Assembly: GCA_964530005.1 (NCBI GenBank)
Contig: CAZGZD010000001.1
Location: 1 to 64,000, forward strand
Direction: 5' to 3'
From: CAZGZD01 sp964530005
GTDB lineage: Bacteria; Patescibacteriota; Microgenomatia; UBA1406; GWC2-37-13
DNA: 64,000 nt
Part shown: positions 61,485 through 64,000 of the stretch, piece after piece
Numbering within the stretch: the first letter of the stretch is position 1
Layout of the letters: the number at the start of each line of letters is the position of its first letter
Position numbers and translations under genes: made by a program
Notes under the pieces: generated by a model
Database searches by the model: none
Seen by the model: only the letters and a program-made list of their open reading frames with translations
Told to the model about the DNA's origin: nothing

Positions 61485-62927
61485 ATGGCAGGACCCACAA
61501 TACCAGATATCCCCACCTATCGCCCGCCAGAGGCTGCTCCACCAACCGAAAATCCATTTCTTGAGGGTATAGCGCGAGTAGGATATAAGGCTAGTCGACA
61601 TATTCAGGAAGGATTTGGTCAGACTTCAACAAACGATAGAAAGACAGATAGACAGATAGTGACTGAGGTTGATACAAAAGTCGAGGCAGAGTTGAAAGAA
61701 GAACTCGGTAGAATCAGCCCACAAGTGAAATTTTTCGGTGAAGAAGGAGGGGGTGCGGTGGAGCGAGCTGGAGATCAATGGGTAGTAGATCCGCTGGACG
61801 GCACAGAGAATATGCGTGGCTGGCCACACGAGGTCGCAGTCTCAATCGGACTGCTTCGCAATGGCGAACCTATAGCTGGAGTAATTGTCGATCCTTTGCA
61901 CAAAAAGGCATATGTTGCCGAAAAAGGGAAAGGAGCATATGAGATTACCCTGAACGACGATGGCACTGTAAAAGAAAGAAAAGCGATTAAAGTAAGCGAC
62001 TGCCCCCAGATTGAAAATACGGCGATGGTCGGGGTGGATATATCATCCAATGAAGTGAGTCGAACCAGAGCACTTAAACAACAAAAACTTATCCTAGATG
62101 CGAAGGCTCAAAGTGTGAAAATCACGGGCTCACCTGTCGCTGCACTTGCGGCTGTTGCGGAAGGCTCACTTGATGTCTATATTCGAGAGGCGACAAAAGC
62201 TCCAGATCTGATTGCCGGAGTCGCTATTGTTCGCGAAGCAGGTGGCAAAGTCCTCAACTATGAAGGACGGGAATGGACAGTAGATGATCTGGGAGTCGGG
62301 AAAGGAATTATAGCCGGTGGCGAAAAAATTGCCTCAGAGCTCGCCGTGCTTTTGCAAAAACCAGAAGTCGCTGTAAAAATGGACGAAAAACCAATCGCAG
62401 AACAAATCGCAGATGAACATGCTTTTGATCTTGACAAACTTATACCTGAACTTCAGGTCGCCAAAGCACAAGGCAAAACACTCGTAATTACCAATGGGCA
62501 TTTCGTACTCCTACACCCAGGTCATGTCGAGAGCTTCCAACTAGCACAAGAGGTTCCTGGCGGTAATCCAGAAGACGTTGCTCTTTTAGTTATTGTGAAT
62601 AATGATAAACAAACAGCTGCAAAAGACCCAGAAAAAGCTAAATTGCAAGCTGCACAAGATAGAGCAGCTATGGTAGCCAATCAACGCCAAGTGAGCTTTG
62701 TGGCAATATCAGGATCCGAAGATGCTTCTGTTGTAGCCGACATCCAAACTCTTATTGATAATGGATTGGTTGACGGAGATACAATGTATGTAAAGGGCGG
62801 AGACTATAATATGGGTGACAATATTCCTCCTGAGGCCGAACTTATACAAAAAGCCGGGGGGAGATTTTTGCTTCAAAGCAGAAGTGGGAAGTGGTCAACA
62901 ACAGAACTTATGCACAAGTTGGGATAG
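61485..62927 (+). CDS. inositol monophosphatase-nucleotidyltransferase fusion
   Basis: A 480-residue two-domain enzyme. After a proline-rich leader (MAGPTIPDIPTYRPP), residues about 25-280 are a FIG-type phosphatase (FFGEEGGG, VVDPLDGTENMRGW and the late APDLIAGVAIVREAGG). Residues about 325-480 are an HldE/RfaE-type nucleotidyltransferase: VITNGHFVLLHPGHVES with the HPGH site, VKGGDYNMG and KWSTTELMHK. The pair could dephosphorylate and activate one sugar or cyclitol. No known pathway with this fusion comes to mind. Confidence 0.75.
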   Translation: MAGPTIPDIPTYRPPEAAPPTENPFLEGIARVGYKASRHIQEGFGQTSTNDRKTDRQIVTEVDTKVEAELKEELGRISPQVKFFGEEGGGAVERAGDQWVVDPLDGTENMRGWPHEVAVSIGLLRNGEPIAGVIVDPLHKKAYVAEKGKGAYEITLNDDGTVKERKAIKVSDCPQIENTAMVGVDISSNEVSRTRALKQQKLILDAKAQSVKITGSPVAALAAVAEGSLDVYIREATKAPDLIAGVAIVREAGGKVLNYEGREWTVDDLGVGKGIIAGGEKIASELAVLLQKPEVAVKMDEKPIAEQIADEHAFDLDKLIPELQVAKAQGKTLVITNGHFVLLHPGHVESFQLAQEVPGGNPEDVALLVIVNNDKQTAAKDPEKAKLQAAQDRAAMVANQRQVSFVAISGSEDASVVADIQTLIDNGLVDGDTMYVKGGDYNMGDNIPPEAELIQKAGGRFLLQSRSGKWSTTELMHKLG

Positions 62928-62931
62928 TTCC

Positions 62932-64000
62932 TTAGGAAAATTCTCGAGTAAAATATCTCACAATGCTATCCCGTCGAGAAATAAGGGTTTGTGCTACAAA
63001 ATCACTCAGTGAATCAACCTCTCCATCTTGAAGTTTTTGCTGCAAAGCCTCAAACTGTCGCTGAGCACCGCTCGTCCACTCCACGTCCCGTGCATATTTT
63101 GCATTACCCTTAGCTGTAGGATCATCGGCTACTTTTGTTGCAAGTTTTTGTTGTTGAGCCTTAATCATCTCCAGGTATAGCTGAACCTGTGCGATTGATC
63201 CGTCCTTATCCTGTGGATATTCGGCAGCCGCGACAGCCTCTCTAATCTCGCCATCTCCCACCCGCCTCAAGCGCTCAACTTGCTGCGATATAAGACCCTT
63301 ATCTTTTACCACTATTTGCCCAGAGTCGCGACCACCTTCAACGGTCAATACTTGTGCGTATGCTTCATTTACCGGCACATCTCCATTGGGATCTGCATCT
63401 GGTATAGTGCGCACAATATCCCACAGATTCTGTGTTGTTAATTCAGCAGGGAACTCTTTTACTCCCCCAGTTGCACGGGCATATAAAGCACCACCATGGT
63501 CGATAAAAGCAACCTTATCACCCTTCATCATTACATTGTGCGGGCGCCTATTGTACTGATTGTGCCAGATATCAACCAAAAGTCCTTCCTTAAGGATCGG
63601 GCTATCATGATACGCCTCAGATAATACAAAAGGATCAACCTCCTCAGTGTATGCTTCCAGAAAACCAACAACAAGGACTTTCTCTCCATCTACTTCCTGA
63701 ATTGTCGTCTCTGGTACTGGTATGCCCATAGAGCGCATAAGTCTGTTCTCCACTACCTCAGCCTGAAGGGTATGGATCGGTGCTCGTTTGACTATAAATC
63801 GCCTACCTTCTGCAGTCTTCCATATCTCAACGCCGTGAGATGCCTGCTGCATGTCCTTACCCTCAACTAATCGTCTGTCAAGTTTTGCGTGAGCAATATC
63901 AATAAAATCAGGATTAAGCTGTGCTCTGTCTTTTATGATTCCGCGACTTACAGCCTGCTGCAGTACCCATTCTCGAAGTTTTGTATTGTCGGCTAGAAGT
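62932..64000 (-). CDS. kinase-like protein, 5-prime end outside the window
   Basis: The frame is open from its stop at 62932 to the window edge, so the start is missing; an ATG at 63852 is internal. Residues after it show a small kinase-like fold: FIVKRAPIHTLQAEVVENRL (ATP lysine and helix C), LLVDIWHNQYNRRPHNVMM (catalytic-loop-like with Asp and Asn) and KVAFIDHGGAL (metal-binding Asp). This recalls HipA or PI3/4-kinase-like enzymes. The C-terminal third is helical. It is convergent with the fusion gene 5 bases away. Substrate unknown. Confidence 0.6.
   Translation of the reverse strand, partial: LLADNTKLREWVLQQAVSRGIIKDRAQLNPDFIDIAHAKLDRRLVEGKDMQQASHGVEIWKTAEGRRFIVKRAPIHTLQAEVVENRLMRSMGIPVPETTIQEVDGEKVLVVGFLEAYTEEVDPFVLSEAYHDSPILKEGLLVDIWHNQYNRRPHNVMMKGDKVAFIDHGGALYARATGGVKEFPAELTTQNLWDIVRTIPDADPNGDVPVNEAYAQVLTVEGGRDSGQIVVKDKGLISQQVERLRRVGDGEIREAVAAAEYPQDKDGSIAQVQLYLEMIKAQQQKLATKVADDPTAKGNAKYARDVEWTSGAQRQFEALQQKLQDGEVDSLSDFVAQTLISRRDSIVRYFTREFS

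Overview
The window looks like a scaffold of a Candidate Phyla Radiation (Patescibacteria) genome, possibly from the Microgenomates side; that rank is a guess. The grounds are: AT-leaning DNA; many small single-copy genes; multi-pass GT39/GT-C glycosyltransferases; small membrane-anchored surface proteins with one conserved N-terminal anchor; cohesin and dockerin modules; and LPXTG-like tails. A run of ten N at 16004-16013 shows it is a scaffolded, probably metagenomic, assembly. TGA is an ordinary stop (code 11). About 26 genes have a sigma70-type -10 hexamer ending only 5-11 bases before the start codon, so leaderless or near-leaderless transcription appears to be the rule, and I used it to choose several starts.

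Layout. 0-9 kb (+): Cu/Zn superoxide dismutase, a glutamine amidotransferase, a Fur/Zur regulator with its ZIP transporter, a DsbA-like oxidase, and an envelope group (hydrolase, membrane Mur ligase, DegT aminotransferase, FemAB). A one-gene HD-domain insert interrupts this group. 9-12 kb: inositol-phosphatase family and a ribokinase-like protein. 12.0-13.3 kb: a gene-free 1.3-kb region with hairpins, a 34-bp loxP-like site and four degenerate 44-bp repeats, where gene polarity converges. 13.3-28 kb, mostly (-): YebC, a LytR_C-type protein, a cation/proton antiporter, DksA-like and Lgt-like proteins, two GT39 enzymes (one cut by an in-frame TGA), an epimerase, CBS and M17 peptidase genes, tRNA-Leu(CAA). 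28.2-33.4 kb (-): a compact serine operon with a phosphatase-PGDH (SerB-SerA) fusion, an FAD hydroxyacid dehydrogenase, SerC-like and SerB-like genes. 33.5-42 kb: glycan genes, TrmH, a DUF11 surface protein, a probable structured RNA and a GC-rich foreign-looking lipoprotein.

42-50 kb: a VirD4/TraD-like ATPase followed by four proteins with unrelated C-terminal parts but a shared N-terminal layout (proline-rich leader, then a DP-x-x-x-I-x-x-L motif). 50.7-59.4 kb: DsbB, peptide deformylase, bL28, an M50 protease and a five-gene (-) operon of surface proteins with dockerin, cohesin-like, cohesin/LPXTG, FN3-like and Cys-rich members. 59.6-64 kb: an excisionase-type HTH, a JAMM-like protein, an inositol-phosphatase/nucleotidyltransferase fusion and a kinase-like protein running off the window.

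How it fits together: DsbA-like and DsbB proteins can serve the Cys-rich surface proteins. The envelope and GT genes build the wall and its glycans. The serine operon is a rare biosynthetic capacity for a reduced genome. The most novel-looking items are the loxP-like site in the convergent gene-free region, the shared N-terminal module beside the secretion-type ATPase, the dockerin/cohesin operon, and the HD gene placed behind a rebuilt 3-prime end of degT.
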